A DNA stretch of 64,000 nt, taken from the NCBI GenBank assembly GCA_016802295.1, contig JAESIW010000122.1:62001-126000 (forward strand). The letters are read 5' to 3'. Position numbers and translations under genes: made by a program. The stretch is from Brachionus rotundiformis (lineage: Eukaryota > Rotifera > Eurotatoria > Ploima > Brachionidae). This document shows positions 38,301-48,452 of the stretch, one piece after another (within the stretch, counting starts at the first letter, position 1; every line of letters starts with the position of its first letter). The notes under the pieces are model-generated. The model made no database searches. It was given only the letters and a program-made list of their open reading frames with translations, and was not told the origin of the DNA.

Positions 38301-40780
38301 TAAACATTCCAAGCATTCTAGCGACAAATAAATGTTTCAACAGGACAGAAAATTAACTTTTTTAATATTTTTTAAAAAAAAAAATAAACAAAAACTTATT
38401 TATTAAATAAATAGTTAATTCTTATATTTTATAAGTTTTCAGATGTCTGTTGTGAAATTAAAGTAAAAAATATGCGAAAACCCCAAACAAAATCTTATTA
38501 AAAATATTTAACCTAATTAAGATTCAAGAATATAGTCTTAGCACAATTTTGGTGTTAATAAACTTATTAAAATTAAAGTCTTAAGGCCAAATGAGAAGCT
38601 TGATCAGTTGTCATTTATATGAATTAGAATTGCACAACCAAAAGATGGACTTGGCAATTTATCATATTCAACTAATGGGTACAAAAATGAACACAAGCCT
38701 TAAAATATGGTTTAATGGACCAGCGAAAACAAAAAACAAAATAATGACCACTTAATTTCACAAACAATTTATAAACGCACACAATTAGGCTCTTTATAAA
38801 TGGATTAAGATAGATAATGGGACAAATCCAGTCTGGGCACCTATATCTAATTTCCTCTTTATTATTTAATTTAGCTCTCATACTGGTTGTATTGGTTGCT
38901 AACAGAGTGACATAGGAGACATTTGAAAATGACCATTTGTTTAGTTTGTCTGAATTTTAGAATAATGTTTTTGGATTTAGTTTACATTCAAAAATCCCAT
39001 ATAAAATATAATTGATTTTGAAAACCTTTTCTCAAATGTCAGTTCTAATCATAAAAAATATAAAATCGAACCGAATTGTAACGCTTTATTTATTTGAATA
39101 CCATTTTAGGACCATACCAATATCAAATGTGTACACATTAAACCAAGTTTTGTCATTTGAATAAAAATATTAATCATTTAAACTAAAATTTACATATTTT
39201 TTAAAAATAAAATTTTTATCTTTTGTTAAATTTTATTATATTGCTAATAAACAACAAAAAAAAAACAAAATTAAAGAAATTCTCAAATAGCTAACAATCA
39301 ATTGAATACTTTTTAAAATTATCTATATATATTTTGAACATTTGTATCAATGAAACTCGATACAACAGTCTACACTCCTTTTTTTTATAAAAAAAATTAA
39401 TCTTTAATATCTGTGAATATAAAAAAATAATTTTAATTACATTTAAAATATTTTTTTATCAAAAATAATTTTTCTATAAACTTAGATTTAAAAAAATTCT
39501 CAACTTTATTTATCTACGGAATCTAGAATAAAATTAAACCATTATCTTAAAAAAAAACATTCAAATCGATTTAGATGATAAGAATATATCTTTTGCTAAA
39601 CCAATTAATCACACTAATCTTGTCGAAGTTGTATGATAATTTTGACAGAAACTTGATCGAATCTTAAAATAAAACTTGCCAAAGTGCCTTGGTCCTAATT
39701 TTTAAAGACTCAGTAAATTAAATCAAAGTTTAATTAACCTTATTTACCAAAAATAAAGCATTGACCTTGTTTTGATGTTTTTTATCATCTTAAAAAATAT
39801 GTTTTGAAATTTAACTGAAGTGAATTATTGTTAATTAGAGCGTTTACCAATTCAGCACAAAATTGGACGGGATCTCGGACGCAACTTGATACAATATAGA
39901 TAAAAATTAAATTATCTTTTTTTTAAATGAGAAAAAAATAAGCCTATTTGTTTTTACTAATCCTTATCAAATATCCCATTAACATGGATATTTTCAATTT
40001 ACCGTAAAAATCACTTTATTCTCACTGATTGAAATTTTAAATCAAAATTCATTAATAAACATAAAAAATAAAAAAAATTTATAATGGTTTTTATGAATTT
40101 TATTCTAATTTAAAAATATGAGCATCAATATGCCTAGTTAAAAAAAGACTAATCCCGTTCATTTAGAGTTAAAGATAGTAAATTTTGATTGTTAGATAAG
40201 ATTTTTTATGTCATTTAGACTCAAATACAAACAAAAAATAATAATTTTTTTAGTGTAAACTTGGTATTATAGTTTTTGAAGGCTTAATCCATCCAAATTG
40301 TTTAAATAAAATGATAAAATGAGCTTCCATTGTGTTTATAATCCAAAAGCCTTGAATTTAAAATGCTAGGAGATTGTTTAATTGTATGATGAATCAAAAA
40401 TTAATTAAGTGAAGGATAATGCTGTTCCATATTGAAAAGCAACAATTAAATTGTTTAAGATTATATTAAGACAATTATTATTTTGGTTTGTTTAATTGTT
40501 GTTTCAAATTTAAAAAATTGATTAAGAAAAGAGATAGTTAATTTTATAAAAATTAAAAATGATACAATTTTTCTTTTATTCTTTAAAAGAATGTGACATT
40601 TTTTAGCATTGTATAGCATTTTTATAAAACAAATTGTAAAATGCTTAAAATTATATAATACAAAAGAAGAAATAAAATTGTATTTTGTTAAACAAATTTT
40701 TATCTTATCAATCAAATAAATTTAATTTAAAGATCTAAATATTTATCTAATTTACAAATTAAAAACTTCCTTAAAAGACA
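32348..40780. other. 8.4-kb stretch with no recognisable gene
   Basis: AT-rich throughout with no ORF I would defend; the minus-strand frames at 35561-35776, 37434-37625, 38672-38881 and 40461-40715 are low-complexity or lack homology features. Small inverted repeats occur at 32837-32861 (CGAAAACA..TGTTTTCG), 34112-34158 (ATCCTAAT..ATTAGGAT) and 34165-34189 (ACTTCATT..AATGAAGT). It could hold regulatory DNA, a non-coding RNA or distant 5' exons of PALS1. Confidence 0.45.
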
Positions 40781-41015
40781 TTTGGTCAAATCAGAATGAA
40801 AAAAGGCAACATTTGATATAATTTTTTTGGTGATGTAAAGATAAAATTAAAAATTAAATATAAATTTTATTATTTAATGAAAGTTAAAATTAAATTTTCT
40901 AAATTTAATTTTTTTAAAAGAAATTTCTTTTTCTCAAATTTTTGAATGCAAAAAAAAAACACTGCTTGGCAAACATAGAATATTAATTTGGAATTTTTTG
41001 TCATTAATCTGATTA

Positions 41016-41216
41016 AAAAAATGTTCCGTACGAACTGTACGGAAATGGATCTAGAGGCGGAAATGAGGTAAGAGGACACAGTGGAAATAGTGGACTCATT
41101 GGTAATGGAGGACAGAGTGGCATCGGTGGCAGTGGTGGTAAAAGTGGCATTGGCGCCGGACTGACAGGTACACATGTACAGCACTTCTTCTTCTTCTTAC
41201 TTGAACAACTACCCAT
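41016..41216 (-). CDS. Small N-myristoylation/palmitoylation-type proline-rich protein, copy A
   Basis: 67 residues with a stop just after GTFF; the codon block is single-exon. The protein starts MGSCSSKKKKKCCTC: Gly2 with Ser6 fits the N-myristoylation consensus, five lysines give a basic patch and Cys4, Cys12, Cys13, Cys15 are candidate palmitoyl sites. The rest is a Pro/Leu repeat (PAPMPLLPPLPPMPLCPPLP) ending in an aromatic PFPYSSYGTFF tail, an attractive SH3/WW/EVH1-type ligand. It should therefore sit on the inner plasma membrane. It differs from copy B by one residue (Leu for Pro in the LFPLCP segment). A TATAAATA element lies 85 bp upstream of the ATG. No family recognised. A longer overlapping frame has no ATG. 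Confidence 0.7.
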
Positions 41217-41300
41217 TTTATTTATTGTCTATTCTTCTTTATCAGTTTTTCTTTTATTGTGAATTATCACTCTGTTTTACTCTATTGAGTATTTATGAGG

Positions 41301-41308
41301 TATTTATA
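41301..41308 (-). promoter_or_regulatory. TATA box of copy A
   Basis: TATAAATA on the minus strand, 85 bp before the ATG of the proline-rich protein and at the same distance in copy B. Confidence 0.6.
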
Positions 41309-41318
41309 TCAGTGATTG

Positions 41319-41344
41319 TAATTTTGTGTACAAACACAAAATTA
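41319..41344. promoter_or_regulatory. 26-bp palindromic element upstream of TATA, copy A
   Basis: TAATTTTGTGT and ACACAAAATTA are perfect 11-bp reverse complements around ACAA. It sits about 10 bp upstream of the TATA box and is duplicated with it, so it may be a binding site for a dimeric factor. Confidence 0.5.
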
Positions 41345-41876
41345 TAAACACTTATCAATTATTTGACAAAATTCTTCAATTCTTGTTTAATTAAAACTAA
41401 ATGAAAATCTATTATAAATTAAACATATCATACAATTTTTTAACAGCGTGGAATTTTACTTTTAAAACGCTTCTAAATATGTCATAACCAAAACCTTAGA
41501 TTTTACCAATTTCAATATTTTTAATTATTTACAACCAATAATTAATATAGTAGATAGTAAAGATTGATTGATATATTAAATATCAAATATAACCAGATAA
41601 ATAAATTTAATAAAATATAAAAGATAACTTTTTGCATTTAAAGTTGCATAAAGCGAATATATAAATATCTAAATGCCTTTTTAATTTATTAACTTTAGAG
41701 ATAAAATAAAACAAATTTATAAAATCTATCTTAATTTAAAAATAAATACATTTTTCTTTAAGTTTATTTTTGTAGAAAATTTTTATTTCAATTAATCTAA
41801 AATCTTTTCAAATTTGTTTTTTGATAACTGCTTTTTTTTTATTTTTAAATCAGAATTTTTTAGGAAAATATCTTTT

Positions 41877-42429
41877 CTAGTATTGACAAATAATTCCGTG
41901 ATCAAAAAAACCAGCTGTACATGGTCCACTTTCAATGCATCTATCTCTGCCTATTACAGCTGTTGTTGTGTAAAATGCACACAAATTTTCTCCTCCTTTT
42001 GGATGCCCTTGGCACCAAGTATCTGGATACACTAATGATCCGTCACGCCACCTGAATTCATACGGATTAGCAGCAGTAGCTACAGCACCTATCTATGGAA
42101 AAAAATATTTTACCATATATTCTAAAATAATTAAATTATTATACCCAATAATAATAATTTGAATAGGCTTTATATAATTTGTACAAGTCGTCTTGTCCTG
42201 ATGAAACTTTTGGGCTTACCAAACCAGAGAAATATTGTGTGGTGCATGTTTGGAATGCTTTGGTATATGATTTTGTGGCTCCTGCATAGTGATAGCAATA
42301 GTTGAAAGTATAACCATTGTAAGAGCTAACAAATGGATATGGACAGTTCACTTTAGTTCCATTGTTTGGCATAGCGCTTACCAAACTAAACAATGCCAAA
42401 AAAGCTACACTTTTGACTAGTTGTATCAT
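41877..42429 (-). CDS. Secreted C-type-lectin-like domain protein
   Basis: Two exons, 42429-42145 and 42092-41877, joined in phase 0 by a 52-bp intron; 166 aa. Residues 1-19 form a signal peptide ending VSA. The mature part is one C-type-lectin-like domain: a CPYPFVSSYNGYTFNYC start, paired cysteines in FQTC, YYYWIGAVA, then RWRDGSLVYPDTWC, GGENLCAFY and RDRCIESGPC near the end. WRDGS plus the GENLC block corresponds to the WND/long-loop region. The EPN/QPD and WND calcium-sugar motifs are not intact, so sugar binding is doubtful. Likely a small secreted protein, perhaps an epithelial or immune effector. It is transcribed away from the MST gene, with 201 bp between start codons. Confidence 0.75.
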
Positions 42430-42630
42430 TTTCTATTCTTAGATTAATTTGTTTTTTTTGAACAGGTTTATGTAGCACTAAGGTGGGAAAATGACATAAT
42501 TTTACAAGATAAAAAAACATTCTAGGACAAAATTTTAAACGCAAATTATAAAAAAAAATATATAAAATAATTTATTATGAATTTTCAAATAAAGCTTTGA
42601 ACAAAAAATATAAAAAATTTTCTTTGCCAC
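42430..42630. promoter_or_regulatory. Divergent promoter region between lectin-like and MST genes
   Basis: 201 bp separate two start codons on opposite strands, so both promoters must overlap or adjoin. AT-rich with no clear TATA box on either side. Confidence 0.45.
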
Positions 42631-44116
42631 TTGCATAATATGGAACAAAAGTTTCTCACAGATGAATCTCTAAAAAAACCAATTGAAGAAGTTTTTGAAC
42701 TGGAATGCCGCATTGGCAAGGGCAGTTATGGTAGTGTGTTCAAAGCCTTGCACAAAGAGCGAAACCAGCATGTGGCACTGAAGCAGATTCCAATCGAGTC
42801 TGACCTGTTCGAGATAATAAAAGAAATCTCGATTATGCAACAGTGTGACTCGGACAATATTGTCAAATATTATGGCAGCTATTTCAAAGAAAGCTATCTA
42901 TGGATATGCATGGAATATTGTCCAGCAGGCTCGGTTTCGGACATTATGAAACTATTAGGCATCACTCTAGACGAAATGCAGATAGGTGTCATTCTAAATG
43001 GTTCACTCAAGGGTCTGGAATACTTGCATTTGAAGAAAAAAATACACCGAGACATTAAGGCCTGCAATATTCTCCTAGATTTGAATGGTAATGCCAAATT
43101 GGCCGATTTCGGGGTCGCTGGTCAACTATCGGATTCAATGACCAAGCGGAACACAGTGATTGGCACTCCATATTGGATGGCACCTGAAATTATCCAAGTA
43201 ATGTTTTATCTAAAGTCTTTTATTATTTTAAAAGATAAGTTATTAATTAGTTTTAATTAATTTTATTAAAAAAAAAGGAAATTGGCTATGACTGCACTGC
43301 TGATAGTAAATTTTACCTCAAAAAAAAATAAAGAATATTAAATTGTTTAGCTTAGTCTGGAGCTTGGGAATAACATGTATTGAAATGTTTGAGGGTAAGC
43401 CGCCCTATGCTGAAATACATCCCATGCGAGCAATTTTCATGATACCATCAAAGCCGCCACCAACATTCAGAGAAACAAACAAATGTTCTGAATTTTTGCA
43501 AGACTTTGTAGCTCGGTGCTTGATGAAGAGCCCGCACGAGCGTCCAAGTGCCAGCGAACTGCTTCAGCACAAGTTTATAAAAACATGCGCAGAAAATTCT
43601 GTTCTAAATGATCTAATTCAACAGGTAGTTGGAATAAAGAGCGCTCAGGAAGCGGAGAATCAGCTTGAGCCTGGCAACGAGGCCACAGCATTGGCCTCTT
43701 CATTCACAGGCCTAAAGGTGGAAAATTACGACACTTTGGTCGAAAAAACTCAGAATTTTGAGACCCTGAAATCAATAAATGAGCCTGATGAAGAGGAATC
43801 AATGTCCACTATGGTCATAAATGATGGCTCAGTTAAACAAACCATTCCTGCGTTCAAGTCCCAGTACAGTCCATCAGATCCGCGCCAGTATGAGGCCAAT
43901 ATGGTCAAGAATCTTATTTACAAGGAGCTCAAGCTGATGGAAAAAGATCAAACCATTATTAACAAATTAAATAAGGATGAAATTAAGCTTAGGCTAAAGT
44001 ATCTTGATGAGCAAATGGACGAAGAGATTAAGGAACTTAAGCTTAAGTTTCAGAATAAAAGAGATATAATACTCAAAGCCATAGAGATAAAGAAAAAAAA
44101 TTCTCAAATTTATTAA
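42631..44116 (+). CDS. Hippo/MST1/2-type Ste20 kinase
   Basis: Three exons, 42631-43197, 43278-43305 (28 nt) and 43356-44116, join in frame to 451 aa. The kinase domain spans about 23-275: glycine loop GKGSYGSVF, catalytic Lys in VALKQI, HRDIKACNILL, DFGVAGQL, activation loop KRNTVIGTPYWMAPE, then the signature PPYAEIHPMRAIFMIP block. A linker of about 80 residues leads to a helical C-terminus (RQYEANMVKNLIYKELKLM..KFQNKRDIILKAI) that matches a SARAH domain used for dimerising and binding Salvador/RASSF. MST1/2/Hippo phosphorylates LATS and MOB1 to restrain Yorkie/YAP growth signalling in the cytoplasm. The acceptor GCTTAG at 43350-43355 was chosen since TTTAG five bases earlier gives a stop. 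ATG at 42640 (MEQKF) is an alternative start. Human MST2 is 491 aa. Confidence 0.9.
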
Positions 44117-44639
44117 TTAAAATAAAAAAATTTTCTTTTCGAATCGATATAATTATAGATTTTTTTAGAGGTTATTTTTTAATTCTTTTTTTTTTTCAAA
44201 TTTTCATAAAAATTAATAAATATTCTTCTAAATTATTTAAAAAATATTTTTTAATCAAATAAGACTTAAAAAGGACATTTAGTTTGGGTTAAATTTTTAT
44301 TATTGTGTAGAAGAAAATTATATTTATTAGAATCTATATCTTTTATTTAAAAAAATGAAAATTATGCTCAAAAGTATCTTTTTACCTTTACTAGTTAAAT
44401 AAATAACATTTTTATATTTTCTTGTTCTGTATAAAAAATATTTAATAACAATAAAAATACAACAAGCATAGCCTGTAAAATAGGACCAAGAGTCTAACTA
44501 TGGTAGCTAAAACGAGTTACAGAGATAAGATAAATAAACTAAAAATAATAGGATTTGTTTAATTGTATCGTTTTAAGGTTAATTTTATTTTGGTCAAATT
44601 TAGATTCTAGTGATTTCTTATTGTTGGTTAATAATTAAA
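44117..44639. other. Intergenic, no gene seen
   Basis: AT-rich spacer between the MST stop and the right arm of the inverted duplication. It holds the MST 3' UTR and polyadenylation signals, and nothing else that I recognise. Confidence 0.5.
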
Positions 44640-44901
44640 AAAAAATAGATATTGATAATTAATATAAAAAATATCAATCAATCATTAAATATCTACTATA
44701 TTAATTATTGGTTGTAAATAATTAAAAATATTGAAATTGGTAAAATCTAAGGTTTTGGTTATGACATATTTTGAAGCAATCTAAAAGTAAAATTCCACGC
44801 TGTTAAAAAATTGTATGATATGTTTAATTTATAATAGATTTTCATTTAGTTTTAATTAAACAAGAATTGAAGAATTTTGTCAAATAATTGATAAGTGTTT
44901 A

Positions 44902-44927
44902 TAATTTTGTGTTTGTACACAAAATTA
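44902..44927. promoter_or_regulatory. 26-bp palindromic element upstream of TATA, copy B
   Basis: TAATTTTGTGT-TTGT-ACACAAAATTA, perfect 11-bp arms, unchanged from copy A and placed the same distance from the TATA box. Confidence 0.5.
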
Positions 44928-44937
44928 CAATCACTGA

Positions 44938-44945
44938 TATAAATA
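44938..44945 (+). promoter_or_regulatory. TATA box of copy B
   Basis: TATAAATA, 85 bp before the ATG, conserved in both arms. Confidence 0.6.
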
Positions 44946-45029
44946 CCTCATAAATACTCAATAGAGTAAAACAGAGTGATAATTCACAATAAAAGAAAAA
45001 CTGATAAAGAAGAATAGACAATAAATAAA

Positions 45030-45233
45030 ATGGGCAGTTGTTCAAGTAAGAAGAAGAAGAAGTGCTGTACATGTGTACCTGTCAGTCCGGCGCCAATGCC
45101 ACTTTTACCACCACTGCCACCGATGCCACTCTGTCCTCCATTACCAATGAGTCCACTATTTCCACCGTGTCCTCTTACCTCATTTCCGCCTCTAGATCCA
45201 TTTCCGTACAGTTCGTACGGAACATTTTTTTAA
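45030..45233 (+). CDS. Small N-myristoylation/palmitoylation-type proline-rich protein, copy B
   Basis: 67 aa, single exon, identical to copy A but for Pro instead of Leu in the LFPPCP segment (one T-to-C change). Same N-terminal MGSCSS signal, five-lysine patch, clustered cysteines and PPLPP repeats. The copies share promoter and 3' flank, so both may be expressed. Near identity over non-coding flanks argues for recent duplication or gene conversion and says little about selection. Confidence 0.7.
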   Translation: MGSCSSKKKKKCCTCVPVSPAPMPLLPPLPPMPLCPPLPMSPLFPPCPLTSFPPLDPFPYSSYGTFF

Positions 45234-45475
45234 TCAGATTAATGACAAAAAATTCCAAATTAATATTCTATGTTTGCCAAGCAGTGTTTTTTTTTTGCAT
45301 TCAAAAATTTGAGAAAAAGAAATTTCTTTTAAAAAAATTAAATTTAGAAAATTTAATTTTAACTTTCATTAAATAATAAAATTTATATTTAATTTTTAAT
45401 TTTATCTTAATATCACCAAAAAAATTATACACTTTTTTAAATGTTGCCTTTTTTCATTCTAATTTGACCAAATTT

Positions 45476-45750
45476 TTTTTAATTAAGCAGTGGTGGTATT
45501 ATTTGAAATAATAAACCGAAATAATAATCGTCCTTCTATAATCTTTAATTAATTGACTGTTGATTTTAAACACTTTTTTTATCATATCATATATTAAACG
45601 AATATTTTTTGATTAAATTAAATATTAAAAAATTATTCATGAATGAATAAATAAATTTATTTTTTTTAAATTAAGACAATTTTTAATCCAATATTGGATT
45701 CAAATATAATAAAAATATTAAAAAATCTCTTTATTTTAATTAATAAAAAA
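45476..45750. other. Intergenic, no gene seen
   Basis: AT-rich 275 bp upstream of the claspin-like start. Probable promoter region; no motif identified. Confidence 0.4.
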
Positions 45751-48159
45751 ATGGGTGACATCCCTAACACTATTCCTTCAAATCAATTAAAAGTATAACC
45801 ATAAAAAGATAATTATTACCATTTATTTATGAGTATTTCTAGAATCCGGTGATTAATCAGTCCAACAGCGATTCCCAACTGTCCACCCAGGACTCTTTGT
45901 TCATGTCCCAATAGTATGCTTTCTTTGAACCTAGACTTTGTCCATTAATTAACCCTTTCCAAGCGACAAAAGCCGCAAGAGCCTTGACGAGTTGGAGAAT
46001 CTGTCTTTTAACTGTGATACCAATGGCAACAATACGGCAAACAACACCATTAATGAACCAGTTAATACTCAACAAAACGAAGAAATCTTCGATGAGTTGG
46101 CAATGCTGTGTAGCGGCCAATTCAAGACCGATACCCAAAAAAAAACAAGCCAGAACCAACAGAATAAAAAAGACTTGTACTCTTTCGAAGATGAAGATGA
46201 CGAGGATCTGGACGAAGAAGAAAAGATAATCAGAAAGTTTAGAAAGCAAGAAGAGGCCGAGAACCAAGTGGGTGATGAGGAACAAGACAACCAAGAGGCC
46301 GAGGAAGAAGAGGATGACCAAATTAGTGAGGAAGAGGAGGAAGAAGAGGAAGACGAAGAAATAGATGAAGAGATAGATGAAGAAATTGAGATCAGGGACG
46401 AAGAAACTCGGCCCAAAAGCCGTGAACAAAAATTAAAGATAAAAAAAAAGATGAAGGAAGAGTACAAAAAAGCCTTGGAAAAGGATGGCTTTTTTGAAGA
46501 AGAGGCCGAATTGTCCGGCGATGAAAAAGATGAAGATGAGGACTTTGATGGCGATTCGGCCGATGACTCAATTGTGTGCTCTGGTGACGAGGACGATTTG
46601 CCGTCCGATTCAGAACTAAAGGAACAATTGGGTCGAATTTATCTCAAAGATAAAATGGACGAGGAAAAGAGACAATTGAGGCTTATTAAGGAAATGTATT
46701 TGGCCGAAGAAGATGAGAAAAACTCGAGGCGAAAAAATTTCAGATGGAAGCACATTGATGACAATCTTGGTGTTGGCTTTCACTCGGACAGCAGTGAAAA
46801 TGAACAGGATGAGGGAGAAGAAGAAGATGAGAAAAAGAATAACTTTTTTAAGTCAGTTGCCAATGGTGACTGGAGGTCGAATCGCCACGAGAGAGAACAG
46901 TTTGTAAAGCAAAATATAAGAAAAGAAAATTTGCTCAGCGATGACGAAGAAGACAATGAAGAAGAGGAGGAAGACAATTGCTTAAGAATATTTGGCTCTT
47001 CGGCCAACCAGCCTGGCAATCAGCTTTTGAAAAAAGGACAGATGCTTTTGAAGAAAAAAACAGTGGCTATGAAGCCTAGTTTGCCACAAAAACGACCATT
47101 TGATGACGATAAAGCAAACCAAAGTCGCATAGTTGTCCAAAAGAGGCTTGAGAGCAAAAAAAATGACCAAAAGTTCTCATTTTTGAACCGTGACAAGTCC
47201 TATTTGAGCCGTATATCCAACTATGTCAATAAGAACCTAACTGATAAGGTCAGTTTCAAGACAGTGCGGCCCAATAACATGGTATTTTCGGTCGTTGATC
47301 CAGAACCTCAAATTAACGACGAGAACAAAAATATTCAGGTTAGAATTATTATCTAATTTATTAAAAAATATATATATTTTTTTAAATAATTTAATTTAAT
47401 TTAATCAAATTGATATAAAAGATAATATTAATAATAATTTTGATTATCAAGTCAGTCAAAAAAAATTAATAAAGATAAAGAAATTTTTTTCTATTATTTC
47501 ATTTAATCAAATAGATAAAAAAAGATTATATTAATAAGTTATATTAATAATAATAATAATTTTAATTATCAGTCAGTCAGTCAAAAAATCAAAAAATTTT
47601 TAAATTTAATAAAAAAGAAAAAAATTTAATTAATTTATTTAATTAAATAGATAAAAAAAAATTATATTAATAAGTTATATTAATAAATATAATAATTTTG
47701 CTGCAGTAAAAGCTAAAAATACTGAAAATTATGAATTATTTAACATGAGTGAAAATGTCCATTGATGCATGGTCCAAAAGCTGATAGTTTAGTTAGATTT
47801 TATTTAATTTTTTAACTCAGTCAGATTATTTTTAATTTATAAAAAGATAAAAAAAACTTTATTATTCTGCTTAATCAAATAGATAAAAAAAGATAGAATT
47901 AATTAGTAATATCAATAATTAAGTCAGACAGAAATTAAAATTTATTTTTTAATTGATTGAAAAATATTTATTAATATAATAAATTGGAATAATTTAAATA
48001 ATTTAATAAATGTTCTCATGTCAAATGTGTTGAATTAATTAAAAAAATAATTTATCCTAGATTAAACAAATTAGCAATCAAACATCAACAGACGTAAGCA
48101 ATTTGGAGCCAAAACGAGCCAAATACGACTACTCGCAGAGTATTTTCAATCATTTATAA
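45751..48159 (+). CDS. CLSPN: Claspin/Mrc1-like acidic protein
   Basis: Four exons, 45751-45792, 45843-45913, 45964-47338 and 48061-48159, join in frame to about 528 aa; the first two introns are 50 bp, the third 722 bp. A Ser/Gln segment (NSDSQLSTQDSLFMSQ) is followed by DELAMLCSGQF, a motif typical of claspin. Next comes a long Glu/Asp-rich stretch, KKKMKEEYKKALEKDGFFEEEAELSG and LRLIKEMYLAEEDEKNSRRKNFRWKHID, which resemble the conserved C-terminal half of claspin. In the family it mediates ATR-to-CHK1 checkpoint signalling and travels with the replication fork. Human claspin is about 1340 aa, so this is a much shorter homologue or a gene with unseen 5' exons. The acidic repeat could mislead recognition. 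Confidence 0.6.
47339..48060 (+). repeat. Degenerate four-unit repeat inside claspin-like intron
   Basis: The 722-bp intron has units starting near 47400, 47504, 47641 and 47871. Each opens with a version of TTAATCAAATAGATAAAAAAAG, followed by TTATATTAATAA runs and often a CAGTCAGTCA motif. Units diverge in length, so this is an old, eroded tandem array. Confidence 0.6.
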
Positions 48160-48452
48160 ACAAATCTCATATTTGTTAAAGCTATTAAATAAATACAAAA
48201 ATAATATACTTTTTTTTTTTAAATGTAATATAAGAATTTTCTCAGCTTTTGAATAAAATTTTTAATTTTTTTTCTATTTATTTTTATTTCTAAGTCTTAA
48301 GTTGTTAAATATACACACACACACAATTTCCTTTTACCATGGATACACTGATTTTTAATTTTTCTCATTTTAATTTGTTTTATATGTTACATAATCGGCG
48401 TATAAACTTCAATCAACACTTTTTTTTTCTAATTTATTGTTCATTTCAAAAT
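48160..48452. other. Intergenic, no gene seen
   Basis: 293 bp between the claspin-like stop and the LRRC72 start, with a short (AC)n tract at 48312-48325. The plus frame from ATG 48339 runs into LRRC72, but the leader it adds is low-complexity Phe/Asn. Confidence 0.45.

Larger units (their letters stand above)
40781..41590. repeat. Left arm of ~0.8-kb inverted duplication
   Basis: Read on the minus strand, this arm matches the plus strand of about 44640-45475 almost base for base, including promoter, ORF and 3' flank. A few substitutions and small indels cluster near the ends. The arms face each other around about 3.05 kb that holds the lectin-like and MST genes. Confidence 0.9.
44640..45475. 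repeat. Right arm of ~0.8-kb inverted duplication
   Basis: Inverted, near-identical partner of 40781-41590. Homology fades into AT-rich DNA on both sides. No terminal inverted repeats, target duplication or transposase was seen. Confidence 0.9.

Noticed and set aside
45062..45376. 104-residue frame overlapping the proline-rich micro-protein, identical in both arms
   Set aside because: Begins at a non-ATG codon and overlaps a frame with ATG, lipidation signal and promoter. Identity between copies follows from whole-arm identity and does not show selection on this frame.
40781..45475. Inverted arms as ends of a foldback transposon
   Set aside because: No target-site duplication or transposase seen, and the interior holds ordinary host genes (MST kinase, lectin-like). 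Segmental duplication is simpler, though a copy search could change this.
46069..46467. Long Ser-rich minus-strand frame within the claspin-like gene
   Set aside because: It is the antisense shadow of Glu/Asp codons (GAA/GAG read as TTC/CTC/TCT). No independent start context.
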